DNA from: an uncultured Burkholderiales bacterium | GTDB lineage: Bacteria; Pseudomonadota; Gammaproteobacteria; Burkholderiales; Burkholderiaceae_C | DNA length: 44,771 nt | Assembly (NCBI GenBank): GCA_903896615.1 | Contig: CAITYM010000018.1 | Location: 1 to 44,771 of the forward strand | Direction of reading: 5' to 3' | Part shown: positions 9,036 through 17,856 of the stretch, piece after piece | Numbering within the stretch: the stretch's first letter is position 1 | Layout of the letters: every line of letters begins with the position of its first letter | Program-made: the position numbers and the translations under genes | The notes under the pieces: model-generated | Told to the model about the DNA's origin: nothing | The model's database searches: none | The model's input: only the letters and a program-made list of their open reading frames with translations

Positions 9036-10223
9036 ATGAAGATCTACTTAGTTGGCGGCGCAGTAAGAGATGAGCTCATGGGGGTTAGTGACTCCGACAA
9101 AGACTGGGTCGTTGTTGGAGCAACGCCAGAGGACCTTATTTTTGAGGGCTACACACCTGTAGGAAAAGACTTTCCCGTTTTCTTACATCCCCAAACAGGT
9201 GAAGAATATGCACTTGCACGCACCGAGCGCAAAACTGCCCCCGGCTACCACGGCTTTGTATTTCATGCAGATTCACACATTACATTAGAGGAAGATCTGG
9301 CAAGAAGGGATCTCACCATAAATGCTATTGCTAAAGATTTAGACGGGAATTTAATAGATCCCTTTCACGGCAAGGAAGATATTAAAAACAAGATATTTAG
9401 ACACGTTTCACCGGCATTTAAGGAAGATCCAGTTCGAGTGCTAAGGCTCTCACGTTTTGCGGCCCGCTATCCAGCATTCACAATTGCCGCAGAAACCCAA
9501 ACGCTACTTCAGCAAATGTGTGAGGACGGTGAAGTTGATGCATTAGTTGGTGAAAGAGTTTGGCAAGAATTATCTAAAGGTCTGATGACGACCGATCCCT
9601 TTCGTATGCTGGAGGTTTTGATAGATTGTGGGGCGTTAACAAGACTCTTCCCACAAATCCAAACCTCAGACCTTGATAAATCACAATTAACCCGTGTGAA
9701 ACAGGCGCTTACTCAGGCCGCAAAATTAAGAACTCCACTTTCAGTACGCTTCGCTATTTTAAATTTCTTGTGGCCGATAACTCATCTAAAAGCTCCAAAA
9801 GACTGCACGGAGCTTGCTCAGTTATTAATCAAATCATTTGAAAGCATTTCAAACGCATCAACATTATGTGCGAAAGAGTTATTGCTTCTACTTCAGTCTT
9901 GTGATGCACTTAGAAGACCTGAACGCTTTGTCGAGTTACTTACTGCAAGTGAATGCTTGGAGACGCATAATAGTTTATCTGCGAAAGACTCAAACCACCT
10001 TCTTGGTACGAAGGCAGCCATAGTATCAACAGTACATTCACCTAAAGAATTTTTACTACAAATGCAGCAATCCGCACTAAGCATTGATCACAAAGTGGTT
10101 GCAGATCGCGCAATTCGCGATGGGCTAGCTGCAGCTCAAATCGGAGAAGCAATCAATCAAGCGCGTCAAAGTGCATTGGAAGTGGCAATTCTAGAATATC
10201 AAAATTCAAAACTTGCAATTTAA
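9036..10223 (+). CDS. cca: CCA-adding tRNA nucleotidyltransferase
   Basis: Adds or repairs the 3' CCA of tRNAs. The class II polymerase head is intact: GGAVRD (7-12), DSDKDWV with the metal-binding acidic pair (19-25), ALARTERK, EEDLARRDLTINAIA and the neck DPVRVLRLSRFAARY. The 395-residue length is near the 412 of E. coli, but the C-terminal HD phosphohydrolase motif is missing: where relatives read roughly FA-LTHDLGKG this protein has FAILNFLWPI, and the HPEIDTG-H segment after GALTRLFPQI is absent. The enzyme should keep CCA addition while losing the phosphatase/phosphodiesterase activities known for the E. coli HD domain. The C-terminal 200 residues are otherwise poorly conserved. Confidence 0.93.
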   Translation: MKIYLVGGAVRDELMGVSDSDKDWVVVGATPEDLIFEGYTPVGKDFPVFLHPQTGEEYALARTERKTAPGYHGFVFHADSHITLEEDLARRDLTINAIAKDLDGNLIDPFHGKEDIKNKIFRHVSPAFKEDPVRVLRLSRFAARYPAFTIAAETQTLLQQMCEDGEVDALVGERVWQELSKGLMTTDPFRMLEVLIDCGALTRLFPQIQTSDLDKSQLTRVKQALTQAAKLRTPLSVRFAILNFLWPITHLKAPKDCTELAQLLIKSFESISNASTLCAKELLLLLQSCDALRRPERFVELLTASECLETHNSLSAKDSNHLLGTKAAIVSTVHSPKEFLLQMQQSALSIDHKVVADRAIRDGLAAAQIGEAINQARQSALEVAILEYQNSKLAI

Positions 10224-10293
10224 ACTCCAAGCATACTTCAGTGTTACTTAAACTTTGCAAACAATAGTTTGGGAATCTCAATTTTTATCGGCA

Positions 10294-10488
10294 TCAAATA
10301 AACCTTGAAATTACCCCAAGCAGCGCACTCACCAAGAAAGCAGTTGTGATGGGCAAATACCAAACTCTATTAAAGAGGTAAAAGGTAATATCTCCAGGCA
10401 ACTTGCCAAATCTGAAACGCCTCAACCAAGGCCCAAAATATTGAGCAAGTATTATTAATATTAAAACTGCTAAAACTGACCTAAACAT
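10294..10488 (-). CDS. DUF2905 family small membrane protein
   Basis: A 64-residue protein with two predicted membrane helices (about 3-20 and 45-63). Between them is the family's signature FRFGKLPGDITF, followed by a hydrophobic segment beginning near YLPITTAF. DUF2905 proteins are widespread short inner-membrane proteins without a known function. It begins 10 bases after the midA stop, so it is probably co-transcribed with midA; that adjacency is the only clue to its role. Confidence 0.85.
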   Translation of the reverse strand: MFRSVLAVLILIILAQYFGPWLRRFRFGKLPGDITFYLFNRVWYLPITTAFLVSALLGVISRFI

Positions 10489-10498
10489 TAGTGAACCT

Positions 10499-11653
10499 TT
10501 AAAGAGTGTGCGTGCGATCTCCGCGCTGACAACCTAGAGGATCAAAACTAACCCCTACACCCAACACTAGCACTTTAAATAGCTCCCCCATCTCATGCTC
10601 GTTGATGAGTTTGAGCGCCGCCGCTCTTTGCTCACGGTCCGCACGGTCTAGGCCCTCTAACAGACCCGAATTAATTAAAAAGTGGGCCTGACTTGTGTAT
10701 CCGAGCACTTCGGCGCCTGCCTCTTGCGCCGCCAAAGCCACCGCTGTAAAGTTGACGTGCGCCGTTATATCCTTGTGACCAACCAACACAAGTGGATTAT
10801 CGTCTGCGGTATGGCGAAAATGACACATGATCGTACCCATGTGCCTTTGGGGATGGTAATACTCCCTCTCCGGAAATCCATAGTCGATAAAGAAAAAAGC
10901 TCCCTTGCTAAATTTCTTTACGAGCGTGCTTATAAATGCCTGCGCTTGAGGGTGAATCTCAGTTAAATAGTCTCCCACTAACCCGTCCTCAGTAGGGGGG
11001 CGAAGCGATGTCTCTTTAAAAGCCCATGTAAATGAGTCTGACGGTGCACTAGCGCTATCACTCAAATTTGAATAGCTCACGCCTTGCTCAAACCAGGTAC
11101 CTGATATACGTTTTAAGATATTAACTGGGATAGCGTCTAAGACTTCGTTCCCAATTAAAACACCTTGCATGTGAGGTGGCAGCTCACTCACCCAACTCAC
11201 CTTGTCTTTATAAACTTCAAGCGTTGCGCTTTGACGCGCTCTTAACTCCCCAGAGACATCTACGAGTGTGTATTTTTTGACCTTATCACCTAAGTAATCA
11301 AGTAATTGAAATGCCAATGCGCCCGTACCAGGCCCAAACTCCCAGATCTCATCGGTTTGAGTTTGTATTAAGGCCTGTGCCACGCTGTTTCCAAGTGCGC
11401 GCCCGAAGGCAGGGGTCAGTTCTGGAGCTGTTACGAAATCACTTCCCAAAGAGGGCTTACCCCCAATTTGTCTATTTTGAGAGCTGTAATAACCCCATTT
11501 AGGCTCATAAAGTGCGGTAGACATGAACCGAGCAAAGTCTATCCAACCAGCACCTTCATCAATAAGACCACGGATTAAGCCTTCTAAATCTGTTTTAGGC
11601 TCAACTTTCGCGTCCGGTTGAGGCAAAGAATCCAAAAATTTGTGAAAATGCAA
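10499..11653 (-). CDS. MidA/NDUFAF7-family SAM-dependent methyltransferase
   Basis: A class I methyltransferase of 384 residues in the MidA (DUF185) family; the human homologue NDUFAF7 dimethylates an arginine of complex I subunit NDUFS2, but bacterial substrates are not established. The family block ALYEPKWGYY, the SAM motif EFGPGTGALA and NEVLDAIPV are all present. The start appears to be TTG at 11653, because an in-frame TGA lies just upstream; AAGGA sits about 10 bases before it. It is divergent from the pteridine-reductase-like gene with only 28 bases between, so the promoters must overlap. Confidence 0.88.
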   Translation of the reverse strand: MHFHKFLDSLPQPDAKVEPKTDLEGLIRGLIDEGAGWIDFARFMSTALYEPKWGYYSSQNRQIGGKPSLGSDFVTAPELTPAFGRALGNSVAQALIQTQTDEIWEFGPGTGALAFQLLDYLGDKVKKYTLVDVSGELRARQSATLEVYKDKVSWVSELPPHMQGVLIGNEVLDAIPVNILKRISGTWFEQGVSYSNLSDSASAPSDSFTWAFKETSLRPPTEDGLVGDYLTEIHPQAQAFISTLVKKFSKGAFFFIDYGFPEREYYHPQRHMGTIMCHFRHTADDNPLVLVGHKDITAHVNFTAVALAAQEAGAEVLGYTSQAHFLINSGLLEGLDRADREQRAAALKLINEHEMGELFKVLVLGVGVSFDPLGCQRGDRTHTL

Positions 11654-11681
11654 GTTGTTTCAATCCTTTTATTTTTAATTT

Positions 11682-12482
11682 ATGTCTGCTTGGGTTCTCG
11701 TCACCGGTGGTGCAACTCGTCTAGGACGGGAGATTGGTCTTTCTTTTGCAAAAGCGGGATGGAATCTCCTCTGCCATTATCGCAATTCTGAGGTCGAAGC
11801 AAATTCGCTTTGCAAAGAGGCGGCAGTGCTGGGTGTGCAGGCTCACGCCCTTTATGCAGAACTGGAGAGCGAACAAAGTTGTCATGAACTCTTTAAGCGT
11901 ACACTTGATATTACTGACCAAAACCTCTCTTGTCTTGTCAACAATGCATCTCTCTTCATCCCTGACAATGCGCATGATTTTGAGGAACGACAGGCTCTCC
12001 AACAACTGAGCGTTAATTTAATGGCCCCCATGCGTTTTGGCAAGTGGTTTTACGAATCAATTGTAAATTTGTCCAAGCCACAACCCGAGCGTAGCTTTGC
12101 CAGTATTGTTCACATTTTGGATCAAAAAGTTTTCAACCTTAACCCTGACTATTTCTCCTACACCGTCTCCAAACTAGCGCTAGAGCGTATAGTAGCCCTT
12201 CAAGCTCAGTCCTTTGGCCCTCACCTTCGCGTCAACGCTGTCTCACCAGGACTTATCTATCCAAGCGGCCCTCAAAATTTGGAGAACTTCAAATTAGCGA
12301 GTCGCGCCAATTTATTAAGTACTCCCATTGAACCTGAAAAAGTTGCTCAAAGCGTGCTCTTTCTCGCTCAAAATTCCTGCATTACTGGCACAACCCTTAA
12401 AGTAGACAACGGTCAACATTTATTACCAAGCGCGCGTGACATTATGTTCATTACTGATCAACTCACCAATACACATCCATGA
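11682..12482 (+). CDS. Pteridine reductase-like SDR (FolM-type)
   Basis: An NADPH-type short-chain dehydrogenase of 266 residues, probably reducing dihydropterins. The cofactor loop is TGGATRLG (8-15); R34 in HYRNS suits NADP; NNAS lies at 87-90. The catalytic set is D147-Y160-K164, with Asp where most SDRs have Ser. Residue spacing matches the Asp-Tyr-Lys of trypanosomatid pteridine reductase PTR1, which supports the call. Its stop overlaps the folB start (ATGA), indicating translational coupling with pterin metabolism. FolM (dihydromonapterin reductase) is the closest named bacterial role; exact substrate unproven. Confidence 0.85.
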   Translation: MSAWVLVTGGATRLGREIGLSFAKAGWNLLCHYRNSEVEANSLCKEAAVLGVQAHALYAELESEQSCHELFKRTLDITDQNLSCLVNNASLFIPDNAHDFEERQALQQLSVNLMAPMRFGKWFYESIVNLSKPQPERSFASIVHILDQKVFNLNPDYFSYTVSKLALERIVALQAQSFGPHLRVNAVSPGLIYPSGPQNLENFKLASRANLLSTPIEPEKVAQSVLFLAQNSCITGTTLKVDNGQHLLPSARDIMFITDQLTNTHP

Positions 12483-12880
12483 AAAACCATACACATGAGT
12501 GGGCCCTCATGAACGAGTGCCGCAAATTATTCCTAAAGGGATTAGAGGTTAAAGCAAGTATTGGCATCCATGAGTTTGAACTAAACACCGCTCAACGACT
12601 CATCATTGATGTAGAACTCTTTGTCCCGCTCACCTTGAGTACGCCCACTTCTGACTCTTTACATGAAGTGATTGACTATGATTTTATTCGTGAGGTAGTA
12701 TTTGCAAGAATTGAGCGTGGGCACATCAATCTACAAGAGAGCTTAGTCGATGATTTACTAGACTCACTCTTGGCCAATCCGGGCGTTAAAGCAGCCCGAG
12801 TAAGCTCTCATAAGCCGGACGTTTACCCAGATTGCGCTGCAGTCGGGGTAGAGGTCTTTAGGTGCAAATTAAGCAAATAA
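12479..12880 (+). CDS. folB: Dihydroneopterin aldolase (first copy)
   Basis: Cleaves 7,8-dihydroneopterin to 6-hydroxymethyl-dihydropterin and glycolaldehyde in folate synthesis. Of 133 residues, the tunnelling fold begins near residue 17 (LFLKGLEVKASIGIHEFE). The conserved Glu after the first strand pair (HEFE), the DYDFIREVV segment and the catalytic Lys in SSHKPD are all present. The first 12-15 residues have no family counterpart; ATG codon 11 (12509) is an alternative start, but the ATGA overlap with the SDR favours 12479. A second FolB-type gene overlaps its 3' end. Confidence 0.9.
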   Translation: MKNHTHEWALMNECRKLFLKGLEVKASIGIHEFELNTAQRLIIDVELFVPLTLSTPTSDSLHEVIDYDFIREVVFARIERGHINLQESLVDDLLDSLLANPGVKAARVSSHKPDVYPDCAAVGVEVFRCKLSK

Positions 12881-13263
12881 GAAATGCAATCAATATGTTA
12901 AGCAAAGGCAATCAAATTCTCACTCTCAATGGTCTGCGCTTTGACGCGAATCTAGGCATCTTAGATCATGAGAAAATAAGACCCCAGCCGATTCAAGTCG
13001 ATGCAGAGCTTAATTTCGGAACACAACCCCTATTACCCCGTGATGATGAGATATTACATGTGCTTGATTACAGAAAGGTTAGACAAATCATAATCACAGA
13101 GTGCACAGCGGTACACGTGAATTTGTTGGAGAGTTTAATTGGTAAGTTGGCACTTCGTCTGATGCAACTAAACGGCGTTATTGGAGTCAGAGTAAAAATT
13201 GCAAAACTTGAAATCTTTAGCGACTGCGAAGTCGCTATTCGTATTGAAACAGGACAATGGTGA
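12862..13263 (+). CDS. FolB-family protein (second copy)
   Basis: A second protein of the dihydroneopterin aldolase fold, 133 residues from a GTG start with AGAGG seven bases upstream; it overlaps folB by 19 bases. ATG at 12895 is an alternative (122 residues). The core ILTLNGLRFDANLGILDHE keeps the Glu, LDYRKVRQII matches the central helix, and a Lys remains in KIAKLE near the C-terminus. It is clearly divergent from the first copy, so a different activity (for example dihydroneopterin triphosphate or monapterin epimerase/aldolase) or a hetero-oligomer are possible; the sequence does not decide. Confidence 0.78.
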   Translation: MQIKQIRNAINMLSKGNQILTLNGLRFDANLGILDHEKIRPQPIQVDAELNFGTQPLLPRDDEILHVLDYRKVRQIIITECTAVHVNLLESLIGKLALRLMQLNGVIGVRVKIAKLEIFSDCEVAIRIETGQW

Positions 13264-13269
13264 GCTAAA

Positions 13270-14280
13270 TTGGAAACGCATTCTTGGACAGATTCGGGCT
13301 TAGAGTCTCACCACGCAGACGAAATCTTGCTTGACAAGAGTACAGCTGAGCAAAATCACTCTGCAAGGTTTATGAAAGAGCGCGAGACTCACAAGCTTGA
13401 AAAACGCCTTTGTCGCTTAATGGGACAAGCGATTGTTGATTACAACATGATCAGCGAAGGGGATAAAGTCATGGTTTGCCTCTCAGGGGGCAAAGACAGT
13501 TATGCAATGCTAGATATTTTGCTGAAACTGCGCGCTCGAGCGCCCATTGATTTTGATATCGTTGCGGTCAATTTAGACCAAAAGCAACCCGGCTTTCCAG
13601 CAGATATATTGCCTACCTATTTAACTAAACTGGGAATTGATTTTCATATTGAAAATCAAGATACATATTCTATTGTTAAGGATAAAATTCCTGAAGGCAA
13701 AACTATGTGCAGCCTATGCAGCCGACTGCGTAGAGGCATCTTGTACAGAGTCGCAGACGAACTCGGGGCAACTAAAATTGCGCTTGGTCATCACCGAGAT
13801 GATATTTTGCAGACATTTTTCTTAAACATGTTTTTTGGTGCAAAGCTTAAGACGATGCCCCCAAAACTTGTCAGCGACGATGGGCGACACATCGTCATTC
13901 GCCCTCTTTCTTATGTCACTGAAAATGATCTAATTGACTGGGCCACGCACCGGGCCTTTCCTATTATTCCTTGTACGCTTTGCGGTAGCCAGGAAAATTT
14001 GCAACGCCGCGTAGTTGGTAATATGCTTAGAGAATGGGATAGAAAATCGCCGGGGCGAGTTCAAAATATATTTCGCTCATTACAAAACATTGCGCCATCA
14101 CACCTGATGGACTCAAAGCTTTATGATTTTCAAAATATTTCAGCAAATGGCGTTCCCAACCCGACAGGGGATAAACTCTTTGATGACGAAGATTTTAAAG
14201 TAGCAAGTTCACTTGATATGATTGGCATAAAGCTCGATGGGCGCGTTGAATCTCATAAACTAACCGATTTAAATACTTAA
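13270..14280 (+). CDS. ttcA: tRNA 2-thiocytidine(32) synthetase TtcA
   Basis: ATP-dependent enzyme that thiolates C32 of certain tRNAs using a [4Fe-4S] cluster. The PP-loop CLSGGKDS is at 70-77, followed by CSLC (147-150) and PCTLC (C235, C238), the paired Cys motifs of the family, and [17 protein letters not shown]. From a TTG at 13270 the protein has 336 residues; an in-frame ATG at 13372 would remove a 34-residue leader lacking conservation with E. coli. Related Burkholderiales proteins also have N-terminal extensions, so I keep the longer form with doubt. Only six bases separate it from the second FolB gene. Confidence 0.95.
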   Translation: METHSWTDSGLESHHADEILLDKSTAEQNHSARFMKERETHKLEKRLCRLMGQAIVDYNMISEGDKVMVCLSGGKDSYAMLDILLKLRARAPIDFDIVAVNLDQKQPGFPADILPTYLTKLGIDFHIENQDTYSIVKDKIPEGKTMCSLCSRLRRGILYRVADELGATKIALGHHRDDILQTFFLNMFFGAKLKTMPPKLVSDDGRHIVIRPLSYVTENDLIDWATHRAFPIIPCTLCGSQENLQRRVVGNMLREWDRKSPGRVQNIFRSLQNIAPSHLMDSKLYDFQNISANGVPNPTGDKLFDDEDFKVASSLDMIGIKLDGRVESHKLTDLNT

Positions 14281-14406
14281 GCAACCTGTACATTACCCCA
14301 TTCAATTAACCCGGCACTCTATGCCTATAAACTCACAAGCTAGTGCATTACCACGCTTGTCAGCTGAAAATTTCCATGAGACTCTAGATTATTTCCGCCT
14401 TCATAA

Positions 14407-14467
14407 AAAAAGCTACTCCTCGTGCACCCCCATTAAATGAGGGGGGTTTGCATAAGTCGTAGCTTTT
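14407..14467. terminator. Nested bidirectional terminator, ttcA / FAH hydrolase
   Basis: An outer stem AAAAGCTAC (14407-14415) / GTAGCTTTT (14459-14467) encloses an inner stem ACCCCC (14426-14431) / GGGGGT (14442-14447). A and T tracts on both outer sides suit termination from either strand between the converging ttcA and FAH genes. Confidence 0.7.
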
Positions 14468-14480
14468 GATGTTTAAAAAA

Positions 14481-15350
14481 TTATTTTTGCTTTTTATAAG
14501 CTATAACTTTTTGTGTTTGCTCTCCCAACCCTTCAACACCCAGAGTCATTACATCTCCAGGTTTTAAAAATACAGGGGCAGACTTCCCGTTCACCTTAAC
14601 ACCCATTCCAACGCCTGGAGGCGTGCCGGTTGTAATAATGTCACCGGGGTATAAGGTCATAAATTGGCTGGTATAGCTAATAAGCTTCGCAACATTAAAC
14701 ACCATAGTTTTGGTGTTACCCGTTTGCATGCGCTTTCCGTTCAACTCCATCCACATATCTAGTTTTTGTGGGTTTGTAATTTCATCCCGCGTTACAAGCC
14801 AAGGACCAATAGGACCAAAGGTGTCACATCCCTTTCCCTTATCCCATGTGCCGCCGCGCTCAATTTGATATTCACGCTCACTCACGTCATTTATCGTGCA
14901 ATAACCTGCAACGTGGTCTAAGGCGCTTTTGAGTGAAACATACGAAGCTTTGGTTCCAATCACAACACCTAATTCAACTTCCCAATCGCTTTTTACTGAT
15001 CCTTTGGGCAACATGACTTCGTCATCTGGCCCTTGGATACAGCTTGTTGGCTTCATGAAGATGATGGGCTCTTTAGGCAAAGGCATTCCAGCCTCTGCAG
15101 CGTGATCCGCATAATTCAAACCAATCGCGATAAATTTTCCAGATCCGATTACAGGGCATCCCATACGTGGATTGCCGCGCACCAAAGGCAGTTTGGCGGG
15201 ATTTAATTTAGCGAGTTTGTGCAGCACTTTGTCACTCAAATTGTCCGGCGTGATATCGGAGATGATGTGACTGAGATCCCTCACCTTGCCATTTGCATCA
15301 ATCAAACCAGGTTTTTCTTTTCCTACTTTCCCATAACGTACTAATTTCAT
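14481..15350 (-). CDS. FAH-family hydrolase (likely 2,4-diketo-3-deoxy-sugar-acid hydrolase)
   Basis: A fumarylacetoacetate-hydrolase-fold enzyme of 289 residues that cleaves C-C bonds in diketo acids with a divalent metal. The family block FIAIGLNYADHAAEAG is at about 73-88; metal ligands E124, E126 (SDWEVELG) and D155 (INDVSERE) are present, and TGTPPGVGMG lies near 242. GGAGT precedes the ATG at good spacing. The upstream SDR resembles 2-keto-3-deoxy-L-fuconate dehydrogenases, so this enzyme probably splits the 2,4-diketo product into pyruvate and lactate. Annotations such as ureidoglycolate lyase are common for this group but less likely here. Confidence 0.85.
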   Translation of the reverse strand: MKLVRYGKVGKEKPGLIDANGKVRDLSHIISDITPDNLSDKVLHKLAKLNPAKLPLVRGNPRMGCPVIGSGKFIAIGLNYADHAAEAGMPLPKEPIIFMKPTSCIQGPDDEVMLPKGSVKSDWEVELGVVIGTKASYVSLKSALDHVAGYCTINDVSEREYQIERGGTWDKGKGCDTFGPIGPWLVTRDEITNPQKLDMWMELNGKRMQTGNTKTMVFNVAKLISYTSQFMTLYPGDIITTGTPPGVGMGVKVNGKSAPVFLKPGDVMTLGVEGLGEQTQKVIAYKKQK

Positions 15351-15405
15351 TTTGACTCCATAAAAAAAAGATTACTTAAATTTAAATAAACATACCTAGC
15401 TTTTG

Positions 15406-16164
15406 CTAATAAGTAGCTCGTCCACCAGATAGATCAAACACCGCGCCTGTTGAGAATGAGCAATCCTCTGTACACAACCAACACACCAAAGCGGCCACTT
15501 CCTCAGGCAACCCAAAACGCCCCATGGGTATCTTACTCAACATGAATTGTATGTGCTCTGCTGACATTTGATCAAAAAGTGCAGTCTTCACTGCTGCAGG
15601 AGTGACGCAGTTCACAAGCACCCCCGTTTCTGCCAACTCTTTACCCAAAGATTTGGTCAATCCAATGACGGCCGCCTTACTTGCGCTATAGGCACTAGCA
15701 TTGGGATTGCCGTCCTTGCCGGCTACAGAGGCGACATTCACAATCCGACCAAACCCCCTATCCTTCATATGCGAGGACAACTCTTTACAACAGTAAAAGA
15801 GTCCGTTCACGTTTACATCCATCACATCCCGCCAGGCCTGAATAGGATAATCCCACATTGTCGTGTTTGGACCCGTTATGCCAGCACAGTTAACCAAAAT
15901 ATCTACAACCTTAAGGGCTAGCGTTTTCACACTTGCCTGTGCCACACTCTCATACGAAGCCACATCTACACTCATGATGTCAACCTGCGATGCCGGGAAT
16001 TCAACCAACAAGCTCTCACGGGCCTTTATGAGCCTCGCTGCGTCTTTATCCCAAAGGGTAACCTGTCCCTGCGAGGCAAGAATACGATTTGCTATTGCAA
16101 GTCCAAGACCGGCGGCTCCACCCGTTACAACTGCATGTCGTCCAGTTAAATCCAATTGATTCAT
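15406..16164 (-). CDS. SDR dehydrogenase (likely 2-keto-3-deoxy-L-fuconate 4-dehydrogenase type)
   Basis: A classical short-chain dehydrogenase, 252 residues. Cofactor loop TGGAAGLG at 14-21; an acidic residue (D39 in LWDK) after the second strand indicates NAD preference; NCAG at 92-95; catalytic S146, Y159 and K163. The C-terminal FDLSGGRATY and the CAGITGPN-TMWDYP segment are typical of dehydrogenases paired with FAH-family hydrolases in non-phosphorylated L-fucose or L-rhamnose acid breakdown. It lies 55 bases upstream of the FAH gene on the same strand. No dehydratase, transporter or regulator of such a pathway is nearby. Confidence 0.85.
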   Translation of the reverse strand: MNQLDLTGRHAVVTGGAAGLGLAIANRILASQGQVTLWDKDAARLIKARESLLVEFPASQVDIMSVDVASYESVAQASVKTLALKVVDILVNCAGITGPNTTMWDYPIQAWRDVMDVNVNGLFYCCKELSSHMKDRGFGRIVNVASVAGKDGNPNASAYSASKAAVIGLTKSLGKELAETGVLVNCVTPAAVKTALFDQMSAEHIQFMLSKIPMGRFGLPEEVAALVCWLCTEDCSFSTGAVFDLSGGRATY

Positions 16165-16277
16165 ACAATCCGTTTCAATTTCATTTCTTACACGAGCTCA
16201 GTACGCTTGGTGTTCAAAGATAAATCATGCATAAAACTTGAAGACAAGAAAATATGAAATGAGTACTTTGGTGCATC

Positions 16278-16299
16278 CTTTGATCTCTTTAGATCAAAG
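16278..16299 (-). repeat. 9-bp hairpin after slmA
   Basis: CTTTGATCT (16278-16286) and AGATCAAAG (16291-16299) are perfect arms around a 4-base loop, five bases beyond the slmA stop. There is no T tract on minus, so this is either a weak terminator or an mRNA 3'-end stabiliser. Confidence 0.5.
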
Positions 16300-16304
16300 T
16301 GGCT

Positions 16305-16943
16305 TTAAAACAACTTTAACGTTTCTTCTAAATACTCTGTGGGCATTCGCTTAAAACCAGAGCGTGTGTAGCGCAACAACCTTCCGATAATGTAAGTGAC
16401 TAAAGCGCTAGCCTGCATTTGCGAATCTACTGTGGGGGTGGCTGATTTGGTGTACTGCGCCACATCTTTATAAACAATTCGCAAGCTAGACTCTATACGG
16501 TCAAAGAATTGATTCATTCGAGTTTGTAAACGATCATTTTCAAACACCAAAGCATCTCCTACCATCACTCGCGTCATACCGGGATTTTTTTCACCAAACT
16601 GCAAAATAACTGTTGCAATTTGATGTGCTTTTAATTGGAACGGCAATTCTTTATCGGCAATTTGGTTGATGAGTGTGAAAAGGCTTTGCTCAATAAACTC
16701 TATTAATCCCTCAAACATTTGCGCTTTACTTGCAAAGTGTCTGTAAAGAGCGGCTTCGCTTACCTCTAATTTTGCAGCCAATGCGGCAGTGGTAATCCTG
16801 TCAAACCCGGGCTGCTCCAACATCAGGGCAAGCGCTTGAAGGATTTGAAGTCTGCGCTCTCCCGGCTTGGGGCGTTTGCGGCTCGCTGAGGGGGCTGAGC
16901 CCTCGATTGCATCTGGCGCACCCGACAAAGTCTCATCAACCAT
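16305..16943 (-). CDS. slmA: Nucleoid occlusion factor SlmA
   Basis: A TetR-fold DNA-binding protein (212 residues) that, bound to chromosomal sites, inhibits FtsZ assembly over the nucleoid. After a low-complexity N-terminal leader, the helix-turn-helix is at about 40-75 (ITTAALAAKLEVSEAALYRHF), followed by SKAQMFEGLIEFIEQSL and FGEKNPGMTRVMVGDALVFENDRLQ, which closely follow E. coli SlmA and separate it from ordinary TetR regulators. It is 22 bases after argB; the argB-slmA pair is usual in Burkholderiales. Confidence 0.92.
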   Translation of the reverse strand: MVDETLSGAPDAIEGSAPSASRKRPKPGERRLQILQALALMLEQPGFDRITTAALAAKLEVSEAALYRHFASKAQMFEGLIEFIEQSLFTLINQIADKELPFQLKAHQIATVILQFGEKNPGMTRVMVGDALVFENDRLQTRMNQFFDRIESSLRIVYKDVAQYTKSATPTVDSQMQASALVTYIIGRLLRYTRSGFKRMPTEYLEETLKLF

Positions 16944-16965
16944 TCATAACCCCCATGCAAATTGA

Positions 16966-17856
16966 TTAGTGGGACCGAATCATTGTCCCAAAGGCTTGCT
17001 CCGTTAAAACCTCCAACAGCAATACATGCGGCACACGACCGTCAATGATATGGACTGAGTTTACGCCACTCTTTGCCGCATCTAGCGCACCACTAATCTT
17101 AGGGAGCATTCCCCCACTGATCGTACCGTCTTCAAACAAATCGTCAATCTCTCTGGCTGATAAATTTGTCAGTAATTTCCCGCTTTTATCCAGTACGCCC
17201 TCAGTATTTGTCAGCAACACCAACTTCTCAGCTTGTAATACGGTTGCGAGCTTTGCCGCAACGACATCCGCGTTAATGTTGTACGACTCATTGTTCTCGC
17301 CAAAGCCGATCGGACTGATCACAGGTATAAAGGCATCATCTTGCAAGGCTTTAACGACACCTGGATCAATGCCCACAATCTCCCCCACTAAACCCACGTC
17401 AATTTCCTTAGAAGGGTCTTTGTTATCTAGCATTTTCAACTTGCGTGCATGAATTAAACCGCCGTCCCGACCTGTTAAACCAACCGCTTTACCTCCCGCT
17501 TGGTTTATCAATCCAACGATATCTTGTTGCACCTCGCCAGCCAAAACCCATTCAACCACTTCCATTGTTTCTGCGTCTGTAACTCTCATGCCCTGGACAA
17601 ACTCGCCTTTTTTTCCAAGCCTCTTCAGTACAGTTTCAATTTGTGGTCCACCCCCGTGAACGACTACGGGATTCATACCGACCAACTTTAAGAGCACCAC
17701 ATCTGCAGCAAAATCTGCCTGCAACTTGGGGTCCGTCATTGCATTTCCGCCGTACTTGATAACCAGTGTTTTGCCGTGAAATTTGCGAATATAAGGCAAA
17801 GCTTGGGCCAAGATTTCAGCTTGGTTGTGTATATCTTTATGGGGGGTATCGCTCAT
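16966..17856 (-). CDS. argB: Acetylglutamate kinase
   Basis: Phosphorylates N-acetyl-L-glutamate, second step of arginine synthesis, cytosolic; 296 residues. The ATP-phosphate loop IKYGGNAM begins at K34, [10 protein letters not shown] at about 65-74 binds substrate, and the second lysine region near [14 protein letters not shown] completes the active site, with GGMLPKI towards the C-terminus. The ATG at 17856 fits the family N-terminus. No other arginine gene is in the window; slmA follows on the same strand. Confidence 0.97.
   Translation of the reverse strand: MSDTPHKDIHNQAEILAQALPYIRKFHGKTLVIKYGGNAMTDPKLQADFAADVVLLKLVGMNPVVVHGGGPQIETVLKRLGKKGEFVQGMRVTDAETMEVVEWVLAGEVQQDIVGLINQAGGKAVGLTGRDGGLIHARKLKMLDNKDPSKEIDVGLVGEIVGIDPGVVKALQDDAFIPVISPIGFGENNESYNINADVVAAKLATVLQAEKLVLLTNTEGVLDKSGKLLTNLSAREIDDLFEDGTISGGMLPKISGALDAAKSGVNSVHIIDGRVPHVLLLEVLTEQAFGTMIRSH

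Noticed and set aside
16305..16943. A generic TetR regulator of the FAH-SDR pair
   Set aside because: The protein follows SlmA along its length and sits behind argB, the normal slmA locus, so it is not a catabolic regulator.
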